The translations under genes were made by a program, and so were the position numbers. From Tetmemena sp. SeJ-2015 (Eukaryota; Ciliophora; Spirotrichea; Sporadotrichida; Oxytrichidae): DNA of 64,000 nt. How positions within the stretch are numbered: position 1 is the stretch's first letter; the number at the start of each line of letters is the position of its first letter. Where the stretch lies: positions 62,001 to 126,000 of the forward strand of contig JAJKFJ010021078.1 of the NCBI GenBank assembly GCA_027382625.1. The letters run 5' to 3'. The notes under the pieces were generated by a model, which saw only the letters and a list, made by a program, of their open reading frames with translations, ran no database searches and was not told where the DNA came from. Shown here one piece after another: positions 33,646-47,200 of this stretch.

Positions 33646-36600
33646 ATGAACTCAAAGTAATCACACACATCTTCCTAGCACTCTGGTGCGCCAAACAATA
33701 TAAACTGGTCCAATCAAGCGCAACGTTTCCCCACTGACATGAAGGAGTACAGTGATCTCTCACTCCTATTTAATAACAACTCTGACAATGGATCCAAGAA
33801 CTCCCACATCTCACAGCCTAATTTCTCCTCAGCCACCTAAGGAGCTCACTTCAACTTCCATTCACAAGGCTCATTCTAACTCTCCACTAATAATTCAAAG
33901 CCAACTTAATCTCAACAGATTACTGAAGAGAGTAAGAGCTTCAACTCTTTTCAAGCCTAAAACTGAGCTCCCTAGCACTAAAATCAAAGTTAGAGAAGTA
34001 ATCAAACTAGTGTCCCTCAACCTGCAAACTTTGCTTCTGATATGTAATCTAAAATGCAAGCTTATCAGAATAAAAAGCTAGTCAACGATTCCGCAACTTT
34101 CTCTTTGAATCAAGGCTACTCCTAAAACAGCAATTGCAACAGTATGCAGCAGCAGTAAAGACCTCATTTAATTAGCCTTCGTAAAATCCATTTCAGACAG
34201 CAAAAGGGTGATACCTAGTCAAACCCTTTCTTGAAGTAAAACTTCTAGTCTCAGAACTAGAATGGATTTTTTAGCAACGTCTTGAATTCCCCAAATCGTA
34301 AATAGCCAAAGCAAGATTTCTCCTTCACAAACGAAATCAGCAGCAAATTCAATCCCCAGCTCTAGACTAGAACTTCAGGAACTCTGGAACCTTCCATCAG
34401 GTCGATCCATAGCAGTAGAGATATGAGCAGATGCTGAGAGATCTAGAAGATGACAGTGACTCTGATTTCGAGGAGTGTGATGAAGATGACTTGACTCCTG
34501 AGGAGATTAGGGATATCGAAATGTTTAAAGAGATCTTAGAGTCTTAGAGACTGTTCAAGCAGCAGATGGAGCTTGAAGCTCATCAGTACAAGATGCTGTT
34601 GTAAAACTCCATGAGGTAACTTTTGAACAAGCTGCCTCCAGAGATTAGACAAATGAATGCACAGGAGTTCTTGAGACGCCAATCAGAAGATGAGGAGTTT
34701 GAGAGAAAGTACATAAAAAATGTATGGATTTATAATATCTTTACAATCTTGCGTTTGAGTTTGTAGATAACTCAGGGTTAGGGATACTTTCCAATCTTAA
34801 ATTAGTTGCATATTTTTAGCATTAAAGGTTAAATGTGGAAACACTTATCAATAGTGATCAAGGAAGTATAATTTTCATCAAATACTAATTAATCTTTCGA
34901 ATGCAAAAAATTGAAAAAGAGGTTAAATTACATTGAACTATTTAGGCTTAAATTTTTTTTTTTAATCTACAAAAGATCTTTAAGCCAACTGTCAATGAAA
35001 AAGATCAGCTGAAGATGCTTCTCAAATTTATAATTCTATGTTTGACAACAATCTGCAGTAAAACAATAGAGTGGAAATGAAAGATGAAGTTGTGCAATGT
35101 CGCAAAAGCATGAGACTCAGTGGGGTTGGTGCCTTTCCGATTGAAGAAGAAGAAAAAGTTCCTCCTATCCGCAAGTCAGATCAAGAAGTCTAATCTTAGG
35201 TATCTCAGCAGTCCCACTCTATTCAAGTTTCTCCCTCCTTGATGGACGCTTTCATTGAAGAAAAGATAAGCCAAAGAGACCAAGAAAGAGAGAGAAGGTC
35301 TTTGATGTATAAACCGCCAGAGGTGCTCTCTCAAAAAAGTTCCTTGCAGTTTGACGCTCTCAATTCTCAGAGCATCAACATTTGAAATATTAATTTCATT
35401 GTTCCACCTCCAGATAATCACAGGGAATCTTCACTTGCAAGAGAACTGAATTATCCCATGCAAGAAGCACAAGAAGAGCAACCTGAGGAACCACTTTACC
35501 GAAGGATCTATATTCTAAGAAATTCTAGACAAATTTTAAATTATCTCCAAGTTGAAGAGAAGAGTTATCGATGAAGATGATGAAGAAGGAGAATAACAAA
35601 GTATCCAACCAGCTTTGAATGAAAGGCCTTCCATCAAACCTGATGTGATTATGAGCGAAGAAGACCTCCCGAAGAGTTAAGACCACTTGGAACCAGTCAT
35701 TATTCAATCTTAAAACCAGAAATCATCTTCAGCTTAGCCAAAAAAGAAGAAAGAAGCTAAGAAGAGAATATCTAAGTCCTCTGATCATTCTAAGAAGTCC
35801 AAAAAGGAAAAGAAAAATTCCTCCCTCGATCTTATAAATGATGAGGAGCCTCTTCAAAGCAGTTAAGTATAAGCTAATTAGCCGATAAGTGAGTCTTTTG
35901 ATGACTGCCCTCGAGATGACAGCTTAGATGAGGAGGATCAACTTCAGCTCATCAACAACTCAGCAGGAGTTTAAAACACTCAGGCTGATGTTGTGATGAA
36001 GGATGAAACAGTTGAGGATTAGGAGGAGAGGAATAAGACTAAAAAGAAGGCTTCAAAGAACTAAGCATCAAGAGGAAGGTCTAAGACTGTTAAGACAGCT
36101 GCTAAAAAGCCCAAAGCTAAAACTGTATCAAGAAATCAATAGAAGAAAGGCAGACCTTCAGCTGAGAAAGTAGTTTTGACTTCTGATGAGTCGTTTGATT
36201 CTTTCACCGATGATGGATAAAGAGGTTTGGATGAATCTATCGTGAACAAGCATGTCGTCACGAGGGCTTAAATTAGGCAGTCACTTGAGGGTTCGCGGCC
36301 AAATTCAGCAATGAAGACTCGCATTGAGCGAGAGCCGGAGTACGAGGTTACAAAGCCTACAGTGAAAGTCAAGAAAAATGTGACAATCGTACCTCCAGTA
36401 GGTCATATCACTAAGTCTAAGGTCACAAATTTGAATGAACAGCTAACTCTCATTGGTCATGAAGAGAATTCAATTGCGAGGAAAGACTATTAAATCTGTA
36501 AAAAGAGAAGTTTAATAAGAAGTAAAAATAATATAGTTTGCAATATTTGAATGGATCTTTAATGAAGAGAAAAAGAGAGGATAGTCAAAGAATGCCAGAG

Positions 36601-36972
36601 CTAAAGCTTAAAATACCAAAAGAAAGGGCCTCTAGAATAAATCTAAGTACCAGCCAGAGAGTATTGAATCTTAGAGCAAAGACTCTTCAATTTTAACTTG
36701 AATTAAATGAGGTTGAAGAGGCAAACAATCTAGCGAATTAAGAGAACAGCAGCAGAAGAGCTAATTCTAAGAAGGGTAACGCAAAGAGTCAAGCTTCTAA
36801 AACTCTTCAAAATTAACCCACATCATAATCAAAGGTTGACATTACCTTAAATAACTCTCAAAACCTTGAAAATTATTTGGTTGAGGATGACTACAAACCT
36901 ACTGAGTAAATTAAGAGCAAATAGGTGGTAGCACCTTCATCTCGCACTTTGAGGAGAAACAATAAGAAGTGA
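33646..36972 (+). CDS. Acidic/basic nuclear-type protein with AT-hook-like motif
   Basis: Start MNSKQSHTSSQHSGAPNNI at 33646. The N-terminal half is Ser/Asn/Gln-rich. An acidic patch DLEDDSDSDFEECDEDD (about 34445-34500) follows, then long charged stretches. From 35730 there are Lys-rich blocks (PKKKKEAKKRISK, KKSKKEKK) and an AT-hook-like QQKKGRPSAEK (about 36137-36170). The C-terminus VVAPSSRTLRRNNKK ends at TGA 36970-36972. These features suggest a nuclear, possibly DNA-binding protein; no folded domain is recognised. IESs: a 21-bp one mapped at 33963-33983, a probable 8-bp one at 34436-34443, and larger unresolved inserts at about 34720-34975, 35390 and 36700. The gene is complete, yet lies inside another gene's span, between the two 0.83-kb repeats. 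Confidence 0.78.
33963..33983. other. IES, 21 bp, pointer CTAAAA
   Basis: CTAAAA at 33957-33962 and 33978-33983. Length is divisible by three but carries an in-frame TGA. Excision joins SFNSFQAQN to QSQRSNQTSV. Confidence 0.86.
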
Positions 36973-37048
36973 GCTTTATGAGTTTGATAAATTTAAATTT
37001 TAATTTTGGCCCTAAACGCAATTTGACTTTTTAATCATAACTTTTCCT

Positions 37049-37293
37049 CATATTTAATACCTATTCTTTATGAGATAAGTCTTGCGACGAACCCTAAGAA
37101 TAGGCGTGTAAGATTATCATAACACAAGGAGGTTATTAATGTGATCCTCTTTGCTGACTCAAATCTTAAATCTCTATTCTCTCATGTAGCTGATATTGAC
37201 TATCCGACCGCATCTGAGCGGCTGAATATTTCTAAGCTTATTGAGAGGGAAGATTACAACCACATATTAATGGAGCTAGTAGCTCATCATCAT
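37049..37293 (+). other. Orphan coding segment
   Basis: About 80 codons of high-quality coding texture with no start, no stop-bounded gene and no matching neighbours. Blocks include SLATNPKNRRVRLSQHKEV, FADSNLKSLFSHVADIDYP and SERLNISKLIEREDYNHIL. Helical-repeat-like text, composition unlike the beta-helix of the giant gene or the Lys-rich nested gene. It reads as one macronuclear-destined segment of a gene whose other parts are elsewhere; a pseudogene scrap is the alternative. Confidence 0.6.
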
Positions 37294-37385
37294 ATTTACT
37301 ATTTATTTATTAATTATATTTCTATGATGCCCGCTCATTAACAATGACATCGCAAATTAAAATACAATTTAATTTAATTTGTGAG

Positions 37386-38210
37386 ACTTGATAAACAACT
37401 TGAAGTTTGCTGGGAACGTGGGGCGCTACGACGCAGTGTTCGCTGGGACTGCCCTACCCTACCTCTTTGTGATCAACTAAGAACTCATAGCGCCCAACTT
37501 CAGCTACTTGTTCGACTCAGTCACAGTTTCCAACAACACTTTCTACAACGGATACGGAATGATCTACCTAGACATCAAGGTACTCACTAAACCAAATCAT
37601 GCTCCATTATAAACTATAAACAACCATTGCAAGTTTATAACCAACTCAGTATTCGCTTCCAACAACAGAATGGACGACGAGACCAACAAGGACTGCTCGT
37701 GCTCAAACTGGATGATTATCAATTGATATTATGATCAGTACGCGATAAACATGGTGAACAACACTTTCAAGGACGTGTACACCAGCAGCAACATGAGTGC
37801 CATCTATTTGGAATTGCGACCCACCTCCACAAGCACTGGTGGTCTCTCCACAACCATTCAACTCTACAACAACTCCTTCGATAACATCATCACAAGCTCC
37901 ACTGTCAATTCAGTGGCTGCGAAAGGCTCCCCCATTTTCTTCATAGAGAGCACGACCTCTCTGAAGGTGCTGACTGGGAGTCTGAGCATCCTCGTAAATG
38001 TGACTCTCTGCACGTTCAAGAACATCAGAGCGGCTCCTGACATGGGGTTGATTCACTAGGGAGAGAGTTGGTTCTCCTCCTCCAGCTACTCCATCCAAAT
38101 GCTGCTGACTGATGTCACTGTTAAAGTTTAAATATCTTTTTGCTTTATAATTTATTTGCTTTCTATTTTAGCAACATTACCCAAGGGCACTTCATGAAGG
38201 TTGGAGATAA
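37386..38210. repeat. 0.83-kb direct repeat, copy B
   Basis: Second copy of 32437-33262, same orientation, 4.1 kb downstream. Coding content as copy A. Copy B continues directly into the rest of the giant surface-protein gene. Confidence 0.95.
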
Positions 38211-41200
38211 GAAATTAGTAACAAGCTTAAAATATTTTATATATTTTATATTCCCAATTTGCTATTGTATTTTTATCAATTTTTAAAGCGCAGGATTCTA
38301 ACAACTGAATTTCTGTTAATCGAGCAGTCGTCTCTAACATAAATAACGGTAGTTTCCTGGAGATAGGGCAAGATATTGGAAACGTACTCTCTGTTTATAT
38401 TAATTTTATTTAGTTGATCGATCCTGCTAAATAATAAACAGCTAGTTTTCAAACTTCAACAATGGCTCAGCCCTCTATAGAAAAGGCTAAGGACTAATTT
38501 TTTTTAATTATTTTTATAAAAATTAATTTCTAGCTCTACTTTTGACAATAAGATAGTCTTCACCAACAATACCTTCATAAAGGATTATTTAATTAATTAA
38601 ATGAATAAATAAGTTTAATGAACCTTCAAGAACTTATACAATGGAAGTGCTATCTACATAGTGGGCGACGATAATGTAGTCTCAGGCTCCAATATCAATT
38701 GAAATAATAGATGAAATATTTATTATCAACTTTGTGGCCACCATAACAAGTCAGTAGATGGATACATTAGGCCAAGCGCCTATCAATCTGGTCTCTTCGA
38801 TTTATAGAATAAATTTTTTAGAGATCTATAAAGGAGGGGCAAGTGTGAACTACCAATTCAACCTGCTCAATAGTCAGTTTACAAACATTAGTGCCAATAT
38901 ACTCTTCTTGTCAAATCTAAATATCTCAACCACTGGCAATAAAAAATAAATTAGTTATACTCATTTCGTATCCTAGATTATTTTCTTGGAATGTTATAAT
39001 TAACAGAACCTTCGACACTCATTCAATATATTTCTTTCATACTCTAAGCATGAATACAGTTTTGAAATCACCTATCAGGCTGGGTGATTTGAATGTTACT
39101 ACTACAGCAGGTAGCGTAAATCAGATAACACTAATTCAGAATACTAATTTCGACAACGTGAATAACACTATTCATCATAGTTTAATTCATATTTATTTGA
39201 CTTTTATCATTTAAATTTAAATTGGAGCGATCGCAATAATCAGCAGATATATAGTATCTTACCTCACAATTACTCAATAACTCACTGTCTTTAACTGTCG
39301 CTTTTCTAACTATTCAAGTGGAAACGGTTTATTTTTAGGTCCTCAAGCTTTCTCCTCCACCAATGGAGATAAATTTAGACGAATAATTTATAAAAAACTA
39401 TGACTATAATAATTGCATTTATCGTAGAAACCAACAGCATCAACACTTGCCAATTCTACAACTTCTCAACTGGAAACGCTATTTGAATAATTTATATTTT
39501 TATAGTGATAGCAAGCAAGACAGTGAGCAGTCTAGGTTCATATACTCTGCTTTTCTATTTGAAAAGCCTGAATTTCACTCTCTTCTCCTCAAAGTCAGCA
39601 ATAGATATTTCATCCTCCACTATTTCAGCATCTTTTAAACTTATAACAAATTAATTTCCAAGAGATTTATCGCCAACATAATTAATAGAGTTTATCAGTG
39701 ACACCTTCCAGTTAGAAAGCAGCACATTTAATTCAATAGCAGGAAATGGATTTGGTATTCAACTTAGTTAAGCTGTCGCTACGGCATATATCTTGAACTT
39801 GAAACTAATCAGTGACTGCGTTTTACAAACATTCAATACCAAAACTTATAATCAAATTAAATATTTTTTAATCTTAAAAGAGAAATATTTTTCTTCTTTT
39901 ATGTTGCTTTGGTTTAATTTTACTTAAATTTATTTATTGATAATTATGATCTTTTTATTGGAGATTAGATTGGTCTGAATGCAATTATTTTGGCTCTTCA
40001 GGATCCAACATAGCAGCTGGTTATATCAATCGCACTCATAATGTTTCATTTTATATTCAATTTATAAATATAGAGTTTCGAGAACCACATTCACGAGCAT
40101 AGGATAGTCGGCTATCAACATCTCGAGCGTCACAGCTACATCATCTGCATCTGAAATCAAATCCATAATTACCCTCACAGATTCTATATTTATCTTTTTT
40201 AATTCAACCGTCTACATGGCTTAGAAGTCAGCTCTTTACTATGGGCCGAGAAATTTAAATGCTGCCTCTACTCTCTCCTCAATCGTCCTCATAAATAACT
40301 CACAGCTCACTTACTCAAACAAAAATTATTATCCTTATAATTAATTACTGCTTGGGAAACGCGATATTTTTCGACCAGATGACCTCAGTAAATAAAGGAA
40401 AGATAGAAATATTGTTTGCGCTCTACAACTCTGTAGTTTATGTTTGTATTAATTTAAGTCAAACATGTGACTGGAATAGGAATGTACAATTCATTTTGTG
40501 TTTATGAAACACCTGTATTTATATTTTAAGACTAAATTGAATGGAGGGTATAGCTTAACTCCCTCCTCAGATGTGTAAATTTAGCTCTAATCCTAGAACA
40601 ACACCCTCCAAAATATATCCTCTTCAAAACAATCATATAAATTTAAGAGATATTATTTGTGTCTTCAGGTATCCAGGTGGGAGCTATCACTTAATCAGGA
40701 GGAGCTCAGTTGAGCCTAATAATCAATGTGTACAATACCACTTTTACCACAATCGGTTTAAATGGAGTCCATCTCTCCTCATTCGATATAAATATTTTCA
40801 AATTGTGTTTTAAGTTTAGATAGTTCTACTATATCTTCGAGTGGCTTGTACTAATCCACTTACACTTTAAACACATTCACATCAATCGCTCAAAATGGAA
40901 TATTTATAGACTCTAGAAACCTTGCCTCACTGAGTTCAATAACTCTCACCAACTAGATTCAGAGCAACTAATTCACGAACATAGGCAGTAGTGGCTTCAT
41001 GTATAGAGTATAGACCTTTACAGCGCAGGGTCAGGTCTCTCAAACTGAAACAATAGTAAACTTTTTAAACCATAATAAAATAATAGGAGAAAATATTTAT
41101 AAAGTATAGACAACACATTCACTGCCTGTGGCTCAGATGCTATCTCTCTTCCTTAGAGAATTATATCCACAGCTAGTTCTTATACATAAGTGTTGACTAT

Positions 41201-44200
41201 GACGAAATTGACTATTAACAGCATTATAGGAAATGGAATAAATAACATTTTAATTATATTGGAGTAATATTTTAGAGAAAATCATAAATTTAGTTTAATT
41301 GAAGAAAAAATTTATTTACAAAACAAAAATAAAAAACAAAGTTGTCTAAAATTTAAAATATATAAATGATTTGGTACTTTCTTAAAATATAATTTTAGAT
41401 TAGAAATTTTTTTGATAAGTAATTCTCTAATTATTTTTTGTTAAATTTGATTTGCTTATCAGGCATAATAAGCGTTGGTAGCTTCAAAATCTCAAGTGCT
41501 ACAGGCTATAGCAGCACTACTGCTATAAATTCAAATACCTTCACAAACTTAAGTTAAAACGGCATTTCAATATCCAACTAAGACATCACTAATACGTAAG
41601 GCACAGCTGCTATTGCGCTAACTCTAACTCAAATGACATTTACAACTATTAACTAGACTGCTATCAGCATAGGAGCAAGGACTGTAAATTCAGGCAGCTC
41701 AACTACCTCTCTAAATCAATAGTTCACAGGCTTGACTATGAGTGGCATAAGTTTTAATGGAGTTTACCAAGACTCACAAATCATAAAGACAACAAGCACA
41801 GTGAACTATCTTCAAAATTTACCTAATGTAGTTTTGCGAACATAGGCAACTCCTCGGTTCTTTTTAATCTGTTAGATGTCTCATCTTGAAATACTTTATT
41901 TAATATTTATCAAGCTCCTTAGATGCAGGCAATCTACTTTAATATATAACGATGAACCGTATAATCTCTGGAGCGGGCTTTGATCTTGGAAGACTAAACG
42001 CAGTTACAACTGATGCAACTGGAAGCACCTCATAAAATGTTTTTGCTTTATTTTTTTTTCATAAGATTTACTCTGTAGCATAGCATTTTGAATTATGTGC
42101 AAGGAGCTCTAAATGGCTATGGACTGTTTGTAGGTAACTCCAATGTCTGGAGTTAATCTTTGATACTTACTATATTTAGTATATGTTTTAAGTTAGGGCA
42201 CTTTAGTGTTCAGGACTAACTTCTTGAACAACACACTGACTAACATATACCTGAGAGGGATGCACTTCAACTCCACTACACTTGGAAGTTAGGGACACTT
42301 TTTCAAGACTCAACTTTAAACAGCAACACCTTTAATAACATCACCTCTTACTCTGCACTTTATTACGACAATCAAAGTCTCAGCTCTAATTTGAGTGTAG
42401 TGACTAAGCTTACTACAAAAATATAAGTATGTGAGTTTTATAACTACATTAGGAATAACGTTTTTACATCGCTGGGGAGATCAGCTACTCTCAGACTTTC
42501 CTTAATGTGCCAACTACAGCCACAAACTACAACCAGACTTTTATTTACTCAAACAACACATTAATAAAAAATAAATTGACTAATTTAAATAAGCAACACA
42601 GTGACTACTACGGGAGATTCAGGAATTACTATCACAGGTGGGGACTTCGTGACTGTCAAAGGAAATTATTACTTCACCATGCTGATAGATAGTGTCACCA
42701 TGTCTTATCAGCAGCAGAGAGGCATCTTCTTCAACTCATCAACTAAATTATTGTAAAATGTTTAAACTATTTCAGCAGCGGGATACATATATTTTACCTC
42801 CACAATATTTATAAACTTTTTGTAATTTAATCACTGACTCGTCCTTCTCAAATGACTAGCAATCTGCTATCAGCTTCTAGAATTTCACTTACGCTTCTGG
42901 CCTGGACATAGTGGAGACTTATCTTTTCCAAAGATTGACCATCAACAACATGATTCGTAGTAGAGGTATATTCTTCAACAGCAGAGACTTCGATAGTTTA
43001 AATTCCATACATACTTATTTATCTTTTAAAGTTTAGGACAGATAATTTCAAACTTCACCTTCGACACTCTAAATATCTCAAACATATAGTAGAGTCAAGG
43101 AATCGATAAACTCAATCAGTCTCTCAATTCTTAGAAATTGCTAAAGATGTCATATCTGATTTAGAACTGCACATTCAATAGCATTTTGGTGGGATCTGGT
43201 TTCAGGATGACCAAAAATACTCTCCAGAGTAATGATGCTGTAGTCATGAGCATGCTCTTTATCAAATCAACCTTTACAAATAAGTTGTGTAGTTTAAAAT
43301 ATTTACAAATATCAACTCTGAAGGAGATGGAGCGTCACTCTATATCAATAACGAGTAATGTTAAGCAAATTTAATTGAACGTTTTGATATATATTAAGTT
43401 TTTGCAAATACGACTCAAACTTATGATTTGGAGATGCAGTCGATGACCTTCAAAAACATTCAGCAAGGAGGAGCCCTTAAATTTAGAGAGTTCAACAGCT
43501 ACTCGAAGCTGGGTTACTCTTATACTATCACCATAAACTCATCTACTATTGACACAGTCACTAGCGGAGTTGGAGTTATCATCATCAAAGACTCAATCAA
43601 ATCTGATGCAACCTATTCCTCGCAAGTCAATATAATCAACAACTCCAAGTTCAATAACATCTAATCACTCAATCTTTATAAGATGTATCTAGCATATTCA
43701 TTTTACCATCAGAGTTTTTGAATGACAACCCTGCTATTCTTTTGCAAGAGGCATACGTAACTTGTTAAAGTAGTCATACTTCATTAATTACAATTTCAGA
43801 CGCTTAGTTTAGCATATTAGGTTTATAATATTTTAAGCAACATCAACAAAGGGCCTGCTCTCATAATAAACTTCGATAGAATAGAAACTGAGGGCAATTT
43901 TATTAGCGCGACCTAAATCTCAAATACAAATTTCTTGGGGCTGACAGCTGCCTCTAACACTTCAGTGGGCATTTATCATACAAACATCTTTGCAGATAAT
44001 GACTTTACTCAGAGTATATCTGTTTAATCTTGCATTTTGATAATAAATTTTGAAATTAGTTTTCCATTGAAATTGCACCTTCTAAAATATCTTAGTTGGC
44101 TCAACTCTCAAACTTAATTTAATTGAATCAATTTTTTAATGCAAACTATTCGAGTCTAACATCACATCATTTATTATGAATTATTATAGTTATTCTTATA

Positions 44201-47200
44201 AGAATGAGAAATTTAGAATATCATAAGGACTTTTTTCAAAAGTGTACAACTTCTTGAGTTCTGATTTCTTAAGTCTCCAAACAAACGAACTGGCAGCTAT
44301 AATTTAAAATAAAGTATCATTTAATTGTGTGGGACAATGATGCTGTCTAAAAATAGGCCACAGATGTGAACACGCTGACTTTTACGGATTGCACATTTTC
44401 TGGGAATATAGGCAACTCTAGTTACATCCTCAGTGTTCATAGATAGTGGTTTAACTATGATCGCAACTTTCTCCAAATGCATCTTCAAAAAGATAAGCAT
44501 GCTATTTTTAAAAAGAACAACGGCTTAGTTACAAACGAGATATACGCGAGAATTATATCCAAGATGAACATACTCTCTTGTAATTGGACGACCTCCACAA
44601 ACAATTTAATGTTATTAAAATCTAATGGAAATTAATTTGAACTCGGCACAGTTCTTGCTTAAGGACATTTATGATTACGCGCTCCAAGTGACAAAGAGCA
44701 ATTTCAATTGTGGTATCACTTACTTGGCTTCTAGTATATTGACATAAGCATTATTTATTGTTATTTATAATGACATACGATGATACTGGTCTGTAAACCA
44801 AAGCATCCCTTTTCAACTTTAAGCTGGCCCAGACGGACATAAAGGCGACTCCTTCAAATAAGTTCTAAACTAACACTTACAGTTACTGCAATCAAGTTTA
44901 CAAGGGCTCAATCTTTCGAGTTTCAAACGGATCTCAAGTCTAAATATTTTATTAAAAGCTGTTCTTAAGATATTTAGAATTTTATGTTTTACGATTTAAA
45001 CTCATCGTATACTTACAACTCAGCACTCTTTGGAGGTGTTATCTATGCCGAGAATTAAGATTCCTACGTTGTGATAGACACCCGCAATTAATCTAGAAGA
45101 ACAATGCATTTTACGGTGGCTTCATCTATCTTTTGCAACAAGCCAACGCCTCAATAATCACTCCCGCCTTCACTTAATTAATTTATTCTTTAATTGACTG
45201 CTTCTGAAGGAGCGATAGTATATTCCCTCGATAGATGCTACCTCAGCATGACTTCTTATAAAATATAAAGATGTTCTTTTACAATCAAATCATCAGTGGC
45301 TTATAGGCGTGGAATGCTTGTGATTTAGACTGGCTCATGGTTTGAATTGAGCGATGGATCTTTTATTAATTTTAGAAAGCATTAAATATCTGCATAGCTG
45401 AATACTGCTTATCAGGAATCAGTGTTTGCCTATATTGATGGTGCCACTGACATAGTTATATACTCAGACTCCTTAGCAACTAATCTGAATAGATTCACTT
45501 GCACTATAAAGAATGTCAATATCTTCTAGAATGAAGTCTCATATGGAGGCAAGTTAAATTATTTCTCTAAATGAAAAGAAGATTATTTATTAAGTTGATA
45601 TCGATTAGTGGAGGTAATCTGAGAATGGAGAATTGCCAAATTTACAAAAATTACATCTATCAAGACACCGAAGGTAATCCTAAATACAAATGTGTACTAA
45701 CTTATTTTTTCTTATCACTTAGTTTATCTTTGCTGTGAGCGCGAAAATTTGGGTTAGTAACACTAAATTTTCTGAGAACTATCAGACATCTTACTATACT
45801 TAACTAGCCAACAGATAATTAGGAGACATGAATGGCGCATATATGAGCATAGGTAGAAACTCAACAGTCTACATAAACTCCTCGTCATTCACAAATGGTA
45901 GAGGCGTCTATGGAGGCTGCATTGCCATTCAGGGCACCTCTTAAACCTACATCTTTAATTCTACTTTCAGCAGTTGCTCAGCCCTTTTAGGAGGTGGCAT
46001 CTACGCCTCAAATATAGACTCCTTAACAATTGATACCTGCAAGTTCACTTAGAATGTAGCTTTCAGAGCTAAAATTATTATTATTCTTCATTTGAGGGTA
46101 CGGAGTAAACGTATATGTGATTAACAACAAACTGAATCTCACTCTCTTATCTTCCAGCTTTGGGAACTATCATAACTCAGTATTCCTCAGGGATGGACAG
46201 CTTCTCTACCTTAAAAACAATGTGTTCACAAACGAGAGTTTAAGAGCAACAGCCATACCCCTACAAGAGTACGCTGGAGGTCTGCACATTATAAATACAG
46301 TCACTATAACATTGACTGGTTCCAATAATTTCACAAATCTAAAGGGTTCGAGTGGTGGCGCTATTTACCTGAGTCTGGACATTAACTACAAGAATCTCTT
46401 CATAACGATAACATACATGTATTCTCTATAGTTAGGTGGCAGCACTTTTTGATGGAGTAAACATCATAGGATGCTAGGCTACAGCAGATGGAGGTGGAAT
46501 GTACTTGAGAAATATCAAGTAAACCAATAAGCAAAAATATCTTAGAAACAATTGTGTATTAGGTTTCAGTGACGATTTAAAATCAAAAATAACTACAAGC
46601 AAAGCTACAAGCGGAAACGGAGGAGCGATCTAGTTCATATGCTATCAATCATGGAGCGATGTTTGTAATTTGTACATAAAGCAGTCGACCATTACCTTGA
46701 ATACAGCGAGAATAGGAGGTGGAGTGAGGTTCAACTGGGTTGCCCCTATAGTTGACTCTTTTATTCCCTTATTCAATTTGATAAGTAGTGAATCATAAAT
46801 AATTTCTGAATAGTACCATATCGATAATGTGGGAACTCTCTATGGGTAGGATTATGCCTCTTATGCTAGAGAGCTAGTACTTAATTATTATAATTTTACT
46901 TATTTATCTAGCTTTAAATACTTTTGGATGATGAAACTGATATCTCAACTATTTCAACAAAGTCTCCTTGGCCAAAATCTCTAATAAAATTTATCATCTA
47001 TTTAAATCAATGTGAAGAAGGCTTTGACTGCCTTCACCTATTCGAATGTGCAATCTGGAGGATATATACCGACTCAGTATATGGCGCTGGTTGATGATCA
47101 AGGTTAGATAGTGAGCACCAACTCGGGAGGCATGATTCAGTTCGATGTTAACTAGATAACGATAAACAACTTCACTACTGAGATGTCAGGAGTCAACAAG

